Shown here piece by piece: positions 47,304 to 58,424 of a stretch of 64,000 bases of DNA. The notes beneath the pieces are model-generated. The model did not search any database. It was not told where the DNA came from and was given only the letters and a program-made list of their open reading frames with translations. How positions within the stretch are numbered: the stretch's first letter is position 1; each line of letters starts with the position of its first letter. Both the position numbers and the translations under genes were made by a program. The stretch is from the NCBI GenBank assembly GCA_029747585.1, contig JAPEVF010000171.1, forward strand, positions 1-64,000, read 5' to 3'. Origin of the DNA: Pleurotus djamor (lineage: Eukaryota > Basidiomycota > Agaricomycetes > Agaricales > Pleurotaceae).

Positions 47304-47393
47304 TATAAAACCCTCGTTCAATCTGTCCTGGATCCTCAGGTTGATCCTCCTTACTTTTCTTCCCTCTTTCTTTCGAGCTGCGTGGCCGGTCCA
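47304..47393 (+). promoter_or_regulatory. SKL-type core promoter and leader of SKL-6
   Basis: TATAAAAC at 47304; CAGGTTGATCCTC at 47337 (33 nt); GCGTGGCCGGTCCA at 47380-47393. Core repeats start 45 nt apart (long-spacing class). Confidence 0.75.
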
Positions 47394-47448
47394 CCAACTC
47401 TCCTATCTTCATCTCACATTGCCCACGCGATAAATCTGCGCCTGCATC

Positions 47449-49039
47449 ATGACCTTACGACAAATCATCAGCTCTTCCGTCCTCCTTGCTTGTGTCCTCT
47501 ACGTTTACGCGTCACCCATCATCTTAACTGATGATGTCTACGACGTCGAAGCTCCCAGCTACGGAACTGCTTCGGAGTCCTTGCAACCTGGCGGGCTCCC
47601 TTACGCAGACAACTACTATTTCCCTGAAGAGGTATGTTTCGTTAAGTCCAATCTTTATCGTCCATGACTAATTGCATCCCAAGGATGATGTCTTTCCTTT
47701 GAATAGACGAGGGCGAGGGTTCAAAGTACGACCACCAAAGAAGCAGCCGTCGGTTCCGGTTCCTGTCATACCGAAGATTCCATCCGTGCCTGCGCCTGCC
47801 AATGGTCCCGCTATTCCACAACAGAAACCTTCCACGCCAGCCCCTGCTCCCCCTCCCGCTCCAGTTCCAATTGGCCCAATCAAGAAGCCCACTATCCCTG
47901 GTCCGACCATACCTCAGAGGAAGCCTCCCGTAGCTGTACCTGCTCCGATTCCTGCTCTTCCAAACAAGAAGCCGTCTTCACCGCGTCCTGCTTCCAATGC
48001 ACCCAATCCAGCGCCGAAGCCACCCCTTGGAGATGCCCAAAAGCCTGGGACTTTACCAGCCGGTGCCCCTCAGCCTGCTCGGACGCCTCCAAAGCAGAAG
48101 TTACCTGAGAACCACGCAGCCTGCGCTGTACAACGCCGAGGCATTCTGATCAAGCGAGTGTTTTCCACTAGCTGTCGTAAGCTTGCCATCACTGAATCTC
48201 TTCTACTCTGGCCTGTTACTAACTGGCGTGTCCTTCTTAGCAACTGCGTCTCTCACTCTCGGCGGTGTGACGCGTCCCATAGTAAAAATACGTGACGAAG
48301 ACCAAGGCAAATCTGCGATCACACATAGCGTCTCAGGTGGCTGGCCTGACCATTCCACCGGTCAATATGTTCCCGCTTTCGCCAAGACTGGTAGATGTGG
48401 GTGCTTTCCTACCTAATCCGTACCCATATGTCCCGTTTATTGATCTGATTCTCTCCCAGTTCCCAACCACGACTTCTCCAGGGAGGCTGCATCACTCCAT
48501 CAGGTTGGACAACTCCTTGCCGAGGGTCAATATGATGGTCGAAGCTTCATTGTCCTTCGTGGTATTCCTGGCATGAAAATCTTTGGCACTCAGTATTATG
48601 GAAGACTCTATTATCATTATCTGCAAAGAGGGGACATCGAGGGGTGCAAAGCTGAAGTCAGGCAATCCCTAATCCCCTTGATCGTTCAGGATGTTCAGCG
48701 CCATGTGTATGTCCCTTTCTTTCTCCGCATCTTTGGCTTCAATCGATTCTTTACCTTTGCGTCTTCCCTTAGGAACCAATTCCGTCTCTTTCACACAGAC
48801 ATCCACCCCGATAATGTTTTGTTCGACGAAAGTGTTTCCCCGATGATGGCAAGACTGATTGACTGGGGCAAGGCCGAGCAACAACCTGTGGTGAGCAGTC
48901 TTACCTCGTTGATCACATCGAGTGCCCGCTAATCACTGTGTGTGCTCTGTGTTAGTGGACCGCGAATCTCGCTGACCGAGCCCGTATCCAAGCGGACCGT
49001 ATGTTCCTGGAATCCGACGACACGAAGATTTGTCAATGA
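47449..49039 (+). CDS. SKL-6, predicted secreted kinase-like protein, long linker
   Basis: Exons 47449-47631, 47684-48176, 48241-48396, 48460-48706, 48773-48890 and 48956-49039, about 426 residues. The signal peptide is MTLRQIISSSVLLACVLYVY. The linker is the longest in the family (about 155 residues), starts with LNRRGRGF and is rich in PAPAPPP and KKP motifs. It ends HAACAVQRRGILIKRVF-STSC. Kinase landmarks are LTLGGVTRPIVKI, DQGKSAITHSV, VPAFAKTG, REAASLHQVGQLLAEG and RSFIVLRGI. They continue with HTDIHPDNVLFD and RLIDWGKAEQQPV. The tail is FLESDDTKICQ. The Gly-rich strand has a small insertion (RDEDQG). The H-P-D-N loop and the AEQQPV end define a second kinase subtype with SKL-7 and SKL-9. 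Confidence 0.83.
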
Positions 49040-49291
49040 TGCTAAAGGCGTGTACTATACATCTGTTAGGTAATAGAAGCTTGTAACTCCCCCTGGTACT
49101 GGCGCAATAAGAGATAATGATGGTATCCGACATAGCTGTATTGACATATTTTCGACCGCAGCAAACTTTATACCGTCAACTGGCCCTCCCACAAGACTCC
49201 GCCAAAGCCGTCTTTCAAACACATTCAATGGACTTTGCTATTTCACTTCGACTCGTACCTATACTACCAGTTCCAACGTCAACCACGCGAG

Positions 49292-50477
49292 TCATGAAAC
49301 CTGACCCAGTCGCAACAGCATTCGGTTGAGGTCTCGCTCCGTTGGCCAGTATCTCGGAAATTCTGAGAGGGGTAGCCGGGAAGAAGTTCCGTCGACGAGG
49401 TAGCGGTCAAATTCAAGATGTCCACGGCCATCGTCCCAGAAATCAATGATGCGAAGTGTTGATACGGCCTTGAAGATCTCCGCTATCAGTTGGCTGGTGG
49501 ACTCTTCTTCATCGGTAGTGCATGAGAGCGCCAGGTATTCCAACCTTTTGCTCTGAAAATGCTGGATTTTTACTTCATAGAGAAATTCTTCGAGGAACAT
49601 AGACTTTGAAAGGACAAGTTAGGCTACGACCCATATATTCCCCTAGTAGTGGACTGACCATATCCGGGGAGTATACGAGACATCTCAAATTTGGAAGGCG
49701 AGTGGACAGCTTTAGGACGTCTTCGCTATCAAAGCCATCCAGCGCCGAAAGATATTGGACGCGAGAAAACAGACTCTCCACATCTACCCCATCAAGAGAT
49801 GGGTTATCAGGAACCATGAGGCCTAGGTGAGTGACCGACTGTAGAGCGGGATGGTTGAGCAGGTAATGATAACTGGGAACGACCAATTTTTTCAAGCAAG
49901 GGAGTAGTCCGGGAGATGGTATGGAAGAGGAGAATGTGAATAACGGGATTTCCAAGTGTTCGATTGAAGGATGGCCCCGAAGGAATTCGACAAAGTCTGC
50001 TTGTCCCCCTTCTTCCAAGTCCTCGCCATCCCAAATGAATGTCGAGAGCTCGGACGTTCGAAAGGAAGAGAATATGCTTCGTCTCCCATATTGGGGTATC
50101 CTCGATACCGCGGCCACCTCAAAATGAGCCAAACGCGTAAGGAAAGGGAGAATTTGCATGATCATTGCCCAAAAATTGGAAGTCGCATCTCCCATCTTGA
50201 AGCCGAAAGGAGGGGAACTTAGAGCGAATTTTCGGACGTGAGTCCCAAGGATCCCATTATTCTTTGTGATGTTTTCCAGGAAGCTTCGTAATCTGGTCAA
50301 TCGTACGTCTGGCTTTCCTATAACGCGGCGGAACGAAACACTTCCATATATGAGTGGTTCGGCGATGGGTTTCAGTGTGCGCGACACCAGAATCAGGCTC
50401 AGTAGTGTCGGCTTTTCCTCCAGGTCGACACTCCTCAGGATGAGGAATATTAATTCCAGAGGGAGTTTTTGATGCAT
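49292..50477 (-). CDS. F-box-like protein (FBX-1)
   Basis: The start is taken at MHQKLPLELIFLILRSVDL (ATG 50477-50475); an in-frame ATG at 50519 exists but sits in a likely 5' leader. The N-terminal motif LPLELIFLILRSV and SLILVSRTLKPIAEPLIYGS match agaricomycete F-box-like proteins. A leucine-rich scaffold follows (HPSIEHLEIPLFTF; LPCLKKLVVPSYHYLLNHPA; LSTRLPNLRCLVYSPDM). One intron with donor GTCAGTCC joins to SMFLEEFLYEVKIQHFQSKR. The end is LLRLGQVS, TGA 49292-49294. Such proteins are presumed SCF ubiquitin-ligase adaptors, but the family is hugely expanded and substrates are unknown. Confidence 0.75.
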
Positions 50478-51299
50478 GGACTGACCTGAAAGCACGATTC
50501 CTTCCTGGTTCAACCACACACTGTTTATTGAACGTGGGAAGTAGTAGTCCCACGGTCAAAAGATGCGCCGGTGCGTCCATGTTCTAATTTTGTCAACGCT
50601 GTCAATTACCTCCAGCCTACACTGCATTCGTCACATCAGCGATTTATGTGTGGCGGTCAAATGAAATTGCAACTTTGAATCCTTCGTCGAAAGATGGCCA
50701 AAATTTCAAGCCCATCCGTTCAAACACACCAGTCACTTTGACAAGAAAGGTCTTGGAGGATCTATTCGCTAATCTACGATTTACTAGGCATGGGGGTAGG
50801 AATGTACTGGAATGTAACGGGGTGTCAAGTGAGTACTTAAACCTTCTACCGTACAGATCGGCTAATTTCGACTTTGAGACAGGCAAAACACCTCCCAATG
50901 TGCACAGCGCCTGACGTTTCTTTGGTTACTTCAGTTCTCATATCTCAGTCACGAACACTGCTATTCTAGCGTGAAAACGTCCAGTACTTACTCCAGTATC
51001 GACCTGTCATACTTCAAACTTCCGTGGACCTGCCGAGTGCGCCGTCGGCCTCTGCGGAGGTCAGATCCCTACAGTCTGGCTAGAGCGCGTTGTGCTGCAA
51101 GGAGATGATCTCTACTCCACACAGCCACACCGCCGATCCCTACGCCCATGCAAAGCTTTTTTTTTCGGGCTTTGAGGCTCGGACATCGCCCTTCCGTTGT
51201 CGTTATTTCCTCATTTTCTCAACATATTCACTCTTCAAACAGACCATGGTCATACCAAGACGACGCGCGGGCAGCAAGGTCGCAGTGTACCGATGTCGA
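50478..51299. other. Intergenic region
   Basis: Divergent promoters of FBX-1 and SKL-7. Opposed ORFs at 50644-50914 are not convincing. Confidence 0.4.
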
Positions 51300-51390
51300 C
51301 ATAAAAACCGTCGCCAAGAGTCCTTTGGTTCCTCAGGTTGACCCTCAATACCCCTCTTCCATTCTCACTACGAGTTGCGTGGCTGGCCCA
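51300..51390 (+). promoter_or_regulatory. SKL-type core promoter and leader of SKL-7
   Basis: A variant TATA box CATAAAAA at 51300; CAGGTTGACCCTC at 51334 (34 nt); GCGTGGCTGGCCCA at 51377-51390. Core repeats start 45 nt apart. Confidence 0.7.
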
Positions 51391-51439
51391 CCACCTCTTT
51401 TCTTTCCTTCATCGCCTACACCTCACATCGACTTTCACC

Positions 51440-52979
51440 ATGAATCTCCGACAAGCCCTTGGTTCCGTTGTCGTGCTTGCTTGCGTCTTATACGTCCAAG
51501 CGTCTCCCGTCCTCTTAACTGAGGACAAAAGCTACGATATCGAAGCTCGTAGCTACGAAGGTGCTTTAGAGCCGCAGCTTCGCGGACTTCCTCTGGCCGT
51601 TAACTACGATTTCCCTGAACATGTAAGTTTCAATGACTTCTTTTATGCATCGAACACGGCTAAATGTACTGGTACAGGATGAAATTTCCTCTGTGTATAG
51701 GCGAGCGCCACCAGTGGGGAAAGCACGACCAAAGAAGCAACCAACCATCGCGGCTCCTGCTCCTGTGACGCCGAAGAATCGGCCGTCAGTGCCTCCTCCC
51801 GCCAGCGGTCCCCCTACACCACAGAGGAAGCCTTCCACCCCTGCTCCTGCCCCTCCAAATAAGAGGCCTATGTCGCCAGGTCCTGGTCCAGCACCGCTTC
51901 CTCCAAATAAGCGGCCTTCGTCACCAGGTCCCGCACCGGTCACACCTAATCCCGCGCCCAAACCACCTCTCGGAGGCACTCAGCAACCTGGAACCCCACC
52001 CACTCGTCCCTCTCCACCTGGTCGCGTTCCTCCTAATCAGAAGCCACCACAGAATCAAGCGTCATGTACCGTTAGACGACGCGGTATCCTTACCAAACGT
52101 GCTTTCAATATCAATTGCCGTGAGTTTGCTGTTGTTCTTCATCTGGCTCAACTAATGTATTGTTTCGTTTCAGCGACGGCATCTCTAACTCTCGGCGGAG
52201 CAACGCGTGCCATCCAGAAGCTGGAAGGGCAAGGCAAATCCGCGGTCACTTATCAAGTCGTGAACGGCTGGCCCGACCCTTACACAGGTCAAAATGTCCT
52301 TGCATTCGCTAAGACGGGTAAATGTGTGTACATCCCTTTTTCAATTTTGAAAAGTAGAAACGTCCAACTGCTTATTGATTCCCCCGCTTCCTCAGCTGCC
52401 ACCGATCAGCTCACAACGGAGGCGACATGGCTCAATCGAGTTGGGCAGTTGCTTGCCTCTGGTCAATATGACGGCAGGAATTTCATCGTCCTTCGTGGAG
52501 CTCCTGGTGTCCATATCCTCGCGACCCAATACTATCGTTCCCTCTATATGACTTTTTTAAAGCAAGGGTGATATCAATGGGTGTAAAGCCGAAGTCCGAC
52601 GTTCCTTGATCCCTCAAATCGTTGCAGACGCTCAACACTACGTGTATGTGACCCGTCATACTTTCTCTCTCTCGTTGCATGTGATGCTCAACCATCGCAT
52701 CGCTATTTAGGGCACAATTCCATGTCTTGCACAGAGATATCCATCCTGACAATGTCCTCTTTGATGAGCGATTCAATCCTATCAAAGCTACTCTCATCGA
52801 CTGGGGCTTGGCTGAACAACAACCTGTGGTAAGACATCTATCCCTCTTTGTATGTATCCCGCCCTTACCTTGNATATGTTTTGGATTAGTGGACCGCAGC
52901 TCTTGCTGATCGCGTCCGTGCTCAGGCTGACCGCACATTTTTGGAGTCGGAGGAAACGAGGATTTGTGTTCAATGGTAA
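51440..52979 (+). CDS. SKL-7, kinase-like family member with a frameshift in exon 4
   Basis: Exons 51440-51622, 51678-52119, 52174-52323, 52396-52643, 52711-52828 and 52890-52979. The signal peptide is MNLRQALGSVVVLACVLYVQ. The linker starts VYRRAPPVGK, contains PNKRPMSPGP and PNKRPSSPGP repeats, and ends NQASC-TVRRRGILTKRAF-NINC. Kinase landmarks are EGQGKSAVTYQV, VLAFAKTG, LTTEATWLNRVGQLLASG and RNFIVLRGA. They continue with HRDIHPDNVLFD (canonical HRD) and TLIDWGLAEQQPV. The tail is FLESEETRIC. Exon 4 is 248 nt where SKL-6 and SKL-9 have 247. The reading frame stops at KQG (TGA at 52569-52571) while family sequence continues one frame over. The extra base lies in the T6 or G3 run near 52552-52570. 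Confidence 0.75.
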
Positions 52980-53278
52980 TCGAGTACGTACTAGGTGTTG
53001 TTGAGGTGGATAGGATGTTTGGGGTACATATGTAGTGTTCAATGCATTGTGAAGGATCCCCTGCCCGTTCGAGTTCACCCGCCTCTACGCTTGCAGAGTC
53101 CGGTTCCCTCAGCCAGTCTTTCCTTGTTCCCAGGCTTGTCGTCTCATCTCGATATTCAAGACCAACTCAGATCGTGGCATTTCATTCCCCCACCTACACT
53201 ATATCATACATACACGGCCTATAATATACAACTCCAACCTGATTGCAACTCTGATGATCTCTACCAACGCCCGCGGTT

Positions 53279-54760
53279 TCATAGACGAATCACAAGATCA
53301 GCTAAACCAAAGGATCGCCGCTTCTCATTGACGTCGCGGATGAGGTTCTCCTCTTCAACAGTGAAGAGGAAACCTTCCGCATACGGCGTGTTACGACCGA
53401 TGAATTGCAACGATGTAAACAACCGTTCCTCGCTGGGGGTGGTGGCGTAGACAGTGTCCAAGTACTTGAGGTAGATTTGAAGAAAGGACATACATATATC
53501 CCAGCACACTTCAATCATTTTGAGATACTTCAACGTTGGTCCAACGATGTTCATCCAGAAATGCTGCGGGTCTCGTGGCGAATGGTCGTGGAGTGCGAAC
53601 GATTCAATCTTCTTGAGGGGGAAACCTTTGATGGCCTTTTCGATGAAGAGGTCATAGGTTGTATTATCGGCTAGGCAAAATGCGGCAATGAATGGGGGGT
53701 CATCCGGCCATCTCTCCGATGTCGTGCGGACTTGGCACCAAAGGTACTGATTAAGATAAGGCCCGCTTAGCATGAAAGTGGGGAGGCATTCATTCAAGAG
53801 CGAGGCACTGGATGGTGACGGCCATACAAGAGAGCGAGGGAAGCAAGAGACCGCCCCGCGGAGCAAAGACAAAATATCGGCGTCTGTGGTTGTGTTGTTG
53901 GGGAAGCAGCTCACTGCCGAAGGCTGGAATATGAGGTGTTGCAAGACAACTGCTACGGATTGTGCATGGTCTTCGGACAGCCAGAGTTTGCGTAGTCGAG
54001 GTAAGACAAGGTCTGGCTTCGGGTCGGCACTAGGCAGACTCGGAGGGAGTGCAGACACAAGCCTAAGGTCCTCCAAGTTTGGCAAGGAAGATAAAGTATC
54101 ATAGAGTTCTTGGTAGGACACAAAGCGAGTTTGGTCTCGGAGCTCAAGCAAGGTTAGAGTTGGGGCCAAGAGGAAGAAGTTCCATGGTACTCGAATAGAA
54201 CAGAGGGTGAGTGATGTCAGCTGCGGGGGAGCAGCGCCCCCGAACAGTTGCGGGTCGTTGAGGGTCGGTATCTCGAAAGGATGATTATCCCGGTAACCTA
54301 GCTCCAAGGCCTTGAGAAGGGGAGCCCTTCCACGGAGCTTCTCGTTGAGCGAGTAAGACGAGCCCACGAAGGTGTTGAGCTCTTCGAGCCGATGGAGTTG
54401 GGCAAGAATGAGGTCCGCCGAGTCTGCTTCCAATCCGTAACGTGACAGATCAGTTCTCCAAAACTTTAGTGGCGCTTCCGTTCCAGTGTGAGACAGACGA
54501 GCGGCGATGACCTCGGGAGGAGTTGAGAGCTCATCACTATCGGGAGAGCAAGGGATAGTAGTCCAGAAGGAAGGAGTAGTGCAGACGATGCTGTGCCAGT
54601 CCTTGCAGACGAGGGACAACTTCCGCAGGTCGTGGATGTTAGGCATGTTCGACTTGAACTCGGGACAGAAGCGATACGACAGGTGCAAAATCTTGATTGT
54701 TATTTTGTCTGGTAGGTTCAGAATACCCCTTTGAACTGGTGCCAGGGACAAAGAAGGCAT
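53279..54760 (-). CDS. F-box-like protein (FBX-2)
   Basis: The start is taken at MPSLSLAPVQRGILNLPDKI (ATG 54760-54758); the frame is open to 55078, but the upstream part looks non-coding. The F-box-like segment is LNLPDKITIKILHLSYRF with DLRKLSLVCKDWHSIVCTTP and SFWTTIP. A leucine-rich scaffold follows: LHRLEELNTFVGSSYSLNEK, PPQLTSLTLCSIRVPWNFFL, SLPNLEDLRLVSALPPSLPS and LVLPRLRKLWLSEDHAQSVA. The intronless ORF ends FGLADLVIRL at TGA 53279-53281. Probable SCF adaptor with unknown substrate. It lies on the opposite strand between SKL-7 and SKL-8. Confidence 0.8.
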   Translation of the reverse strand: MPSLSLAPVQRGILNLPDKITIKILHLSYRFCPEFKSNMPNIHDLRKLSLVCKDWHSIVCTTPSFWTTIPCSPDSDELSTPPEVIAARLSHTGTEAPLKFWRTDLSRYGLEADSADLILAQLHRLEELNTFVGSSYSLNEKLRGRAPLLKALELGYRDNHPFEIPTLNDPQLFGGAAPPQLTSLTLCSIRVPWNFFLLAPTLTLLELRDQTRFVSYQELYDTLSSLPNLEDLRLVSALPPSLPSADPKPDLVLPRLRKLWLSEDHAQSVAVVLQHLIFQPSAVSCFPNNTTTDADILSLLRGAVSCFPRSLVWPSPSSASLLNECLPTFMLSGPYLNQYLWCQVRTTSERWPDDPPFIAAFCLADNTTYDLFIEKAIKGFPLKKIESFALHDHSPRDPQHFWMNIVGPTLKYLKMIEVCWDICMSFLQIYLKYLDTVYATTPSEERLFTSLQFIGRNTPYAEGFLFTVEEENLIRDVNEKRRSFGLADLVIRL

Positions 54761-55883
54761 AGCGGAGATTTCGGAGAGGAGAGACAATGAGACGGATGGC
54801 GGAGGCGAGGCTGGTTGAAGTATTGGGTTTAGGCACAAGGACCGACGGATATCACTTGAGTTTATATATTCGACGAAAGCCACTGTATCAGAGTGGCAGT
54901 TTGCATGGCGACAGTGACGAAGAACAATATGGACCGTAATTTGAAGACATCGGGTCATGTTGCAAAGCAAGACAAAAATGGGGCCGTTACTTTGATTGCC
55001 ACGGGTAGACACGGATGAGACATTTTTCGAAGTTACAGATCGAGAACATAAAGTCTTCCATTCGTGAACTACCAGCACGTCGATAGACTGAGAGCATACT
55101 GGGGTCGCATTGCGCAGAGAGACATAGCCGATTCTGACTTCGTTCTAGCTATTATACCATTCAGAAGTCACGCGAAATTTGGGAGTGAGTGAGACGTTGT
55201 AACAAGGGTAAGCAATATGGCCGGGTGGGGAGAGTGAAGTCTGCTCAATCTCGTACTCAAGAAATTTGATGATTCAGACATTGCGGAACGGGTCAAGATC
55301 AGCCGGCTACTCCGGTCCGCTCATAGCGCCCGTCAAGCGCCTATCTTGTTTCTTTGCATGTCGTTTCTGATATGTGCACCACAATTCCTTCCAATTCCCC
55401 AGGATGCTGCTCGGTTTCTCTTCAGTCAAACAGACTCCCATGAAGTAGACTCTATGGGGCACTCTACCTGGCGATGAAAATGACGCGTGTCGTGTTCAGT
55501 TCATCTCGTTTTTCCTCTCCATGAAATGCAGTTACATACGTGAACAAGGATCATCAGCGAGAATCGACCTCGGTACGCCTAGCACTTTGAGAGGCACATC
55601 ATATGCAGCCGTGGCTCTGCCAAACAGCGTAACCAGGAACCCCGGACTGGTTCTGTCGCCGCCAAGGACACGGACGGGCTCAACGGATACTCTACCATTC
55701 CTAGCGCATTGGAAAGTCACCGACTATGACCTACAGTCTATGTCGTATCTGCTATTCCCGGTGAAATGGCTTCTGCATCACTCCATACGCCCCAGGGTCT
55801 TTACATGACATTGTTTTGGCCGCGCCTCTGACTGGCTGTCCAAGATGATGAACGGGCTGCAAGGTAATGAGCCACACACAAGT
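54761..55883. other. Intergenic region
   Basis: FBX-2 promoter on the left and distal SKL-8 promoter on the right. ORFs at 55521-55808 and 55532-55720 overlap on opposite strands without recognisable content. Confidence 0.4.
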
Positions 55884-55973
55884 TATAAAAGCCTGCATTG
55901 ACTCTCGTCAATTCGTCAGGTCGATCCTCCACATTCCTTTGTATCCGACTTTTTGAGTAGCGTGGCCGGTCCA
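55884..55973 (+). promoter_or_regulatory. SKL-type core promoter and leader of SKL-8
   Basis: TATAAAAG at 55884; CAGGTCGATCCTC at 55917 (33 nt); GCGTGGCCGGTCCA at 55960-55973. Core repeats start 45 nt apart. The promoter is preserved although the coding region is decayed. Confidence 0.7.
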
Positions 55974-56037
55974 TCGCCTCTCATTTACACATCTTCATCG
56001 TCCAACTCCAACCCCAGCTCATACAGATATTATCACC

Positions 56038-57470
56038 ATGAACTTGCGACGAATTCTCGGAACTCACATCATCACTTGTGTCCTCTCTGCGCATGCATTC
56101 CCTATCGTGCTTGCAGATGAAGGAAGCACTGAGCTCAATGCCCATGTATATGACTCCGTACCAGACTTCTCGCGATTGGGAAATTCGAAGGCTTCGGTCA
56201 GGTATGATTACCCTGTCCGGGTATGTCCAAAAGAGTTGTTGGTTACCTTGAGTTCAACTAATCACGCCTCTAGGATGTGGTCTATCCGTTCGATAGACGC
56301 GCGCTGTCTCTTGGGAAAGCGCAACGGGAGAAACCGAAGAAAACCCCGCCTGCTCAAGCTCTTGCCCCCATTTCGCCGCCTAAAGGGAAACCTGCCGTAC
56401 CCGCTCCTGCTGCACCTAACAGGAAGCCACCTCCAGCTCCTCTTCCTAACAAACAGTCTACTTTACTTCCCGCCGCGGGTAACCGCAACCCACCGTCTAG
56501 ACCATTGGTGAACAGTCCCCAAAGACCTGGCGCCGCCCCTTCTCGTCCCCATCTCCCTGGAGCACCACTACAACAGCGTCCTCCCGCAATTATCCCCACC
56601 TGTAGATATCGACGCCGGGATGGCATGCTGATCAAACGGTTCAATGTAAACGCAGGTGAAGACTATCTCTTCGGATCTCTGGTATCATTTCTGACTTTTT
56701 ATGGGATTCCCAGATCATGATTGCCTTACACTCGGCGCCGCGACTCGCCCTTTAGTCAAACTCAGACGACAGGGTAGATCAACAATTACATACCAGGTCT
56801 TTGGTGGCTGGCCGGACCCTTATCTTCATGGCCAGCCGACTCTTGCTTTTGCTAAGACTGGTATAAGTATGTATCTTCTCTGCCTTGCTCGTGTTCCATA
56901 TTAATTCTTTTCTTGTCTCTTTAGATCCTGCGGACACACTCCTAACGGAAGCGACTTGGCTTTCTAAAGTGGGACAGTTGTGCCCATGGTCAATACGAAG
57001 GACAGTATTTCATTGTAATTCGCGGTGCGAACGGGGTGCATTTCCACAGCACCGAGTATTATCGAAACCATATTTTAAACTTGCTACGCGCTGGTCGAAC
57101 CGACCTCCCTCAAGCCGAAGTCCGCAGGACAATCGTACCTTTAGTCATCCAGAAAATGATGGAACATGTGTACGTACCGATTGGCGCTTCACAATACCAA
57201 ACAACCAACTTATCTACTATCTCTGTTCTAGGCAAAGACATGGCCTTTTACACGCTGACATCAATGTTGGAGACGTTGTGTTCGACGAACGCTATAATCC
57301 TTTGGGAGTGACGCTCATTGACTGGGGTTTAGCTGAGGAACAAACCAGGGTAAGAAAATCGCGGTTATTAGTATGCAGTCTTTCTTTTGACACTTCTTCC
57401 GGATGTCCAGTGGACTCCAGCGATCGGCGCCGGAGTCCGCAGCCGATTGGATCGAGTATTTCTGCCCTAG
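56038..57470 (+). pseudogene. SKL-8, degenerate kinase-like family member
   Basis: Exons 56038-56220, 56274-56655, 56714-56866, 56925-57170, 57232-57349 and 57411-57470. The signal peptide MNLRRILGTHIITCVLSAHA and dibasic FDRRA are present. The processing module is changed to TCRYRRRDGMLIKRFNVNA. Its second Cys appears displaced into DHDCLTLGA. The Gly-rich strand is LRRQGRSTITYQV and the Lys motif TLAFAKTG survives. Exon 4 is 246 nt instead of 3n+1: the frame breaks near 56975-56985, after VGQL. The catalytic loop reads HADINVGDVVFD, with Asp replacing the metal-binding Asn. TLIDWGLAEEQ remains. The final exon is short (60 nt) and lacks the usual FLE-RIC tail. Several independent lesions indicate a pseudogene or a non-catalytic relic. 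Confidence 0.75.
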
Positions 57471-58302
57471 CTCTGCACTCTGGTTTAATTCGTCACCGCC
57501 GATAGGTAGCAAGTATTGAGAAAGACTCCTATAGGTGAGGATGACAGCAATTGAGATCGTTGAATAGATAGAGTAAAGTAACGGCTGCGGGTCCGACAAC
57601 AAGGTCCCACTATACCTGGTAAGCAGTTCGTTGTCCGGGCCGCACGAGCCGTGCGGGCCTCCCGATGCATAAGCGCCTCGGAGCGCTCATCCTGAAGCCG
57701 TTCTCCTTTCAATGGCATTCCCAAGGCTTTCCTCAGACTTTCCTCCAACTTGCCTACCACGACTCACAGTCGCGATGATTAAACACAGCTGATTGTGGGC
57801 TACGTAAACTTTCTCAGTGCCATAACCCCCCAAGGATCTCAAAGGAAATACGATGAACACCGGAAACACACCGGGAATTCTCTTGAGGTTCCCCACAAGT
57901 GCCCCAACATGGTCCAAAGACTGGGGAACCGAGAGCCAGATGAAAAGTCAGTATGGTGTGTGCTGGTTCCAAACGTTTGAAATTTGCGTTTCTCTGATTT
58001 CTCGCAAGCAGCCTTGGCTAGAATCTTGACACCAACCACATTGTCAACCACAAGTCCATGTGTTCTACTCAATTGCAAGTTGGCGCACTTGATACCACTC
58101 AAGATGGTGATGCTCTAGGGTCGTAGCCCAAACCATCGCCCAGAACGACAGATTGACAGCTAGTCTTCCCCGGCGCCTTGGGGTTTCTAGCCTGTGATCA
58201 ACCACTGCGTTTCGAGTATCGTTGTCCATGAAGATGGTCCGACCATGCGGACGCCGGAAATACATCGTGAATGGAGTACTATACCTTCACGCTCAGAGTC
58301 TG
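57471..58302. other. Intergenic region
   Basis: SKL-8 3' flank and distal SKL-9 promoter. A GC-rich imperfect palindrome (GGGCCGCACGAGCCGTGCGGGCC) is at about 57637-57659. No gene seen. Confidence 0.4.
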
Positions 58303-58383
58303 TATAAAAGTTTGCCATTGCTGGCTATGTATTCCTCAGGTTGATCCTCGAAACACACTCCCTCAAGTCGCGTGGCTGGTCCA
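58303..58383 (+). promoter_or_regulatory. SKL-type core promoter and leader of SKL-9
   Basis: TATAAAAG at 58303; CAGGTTGATCCTC at 58337 (34 nt); GCGTGGCTGGTCCA at 58370-58383, 42 nt before the ATG. Core repeats start 35 nt apart (short-spacing class). Confidence 0.75.
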
Positions 58384-58424
58384 TCTTTCTCAAAGTCTTC
58401 CGCTTTTATATTTCATCGCTGGTC

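Noticed and set aside
54761..55078. N-terminal extension of FBX-2 to an upstream in-frame ATG.
   Set aside because: The extra residues are not F-box-like, and the ATG at 54760 lies directly before the F-box region.
57637..57659. GC-rich imperfect palindrome as a terminator or regulatory hairpin.
   Set aside because: Isolated, not found near other members, and rho-independent terminators do not apply to nuclear fungal genes.
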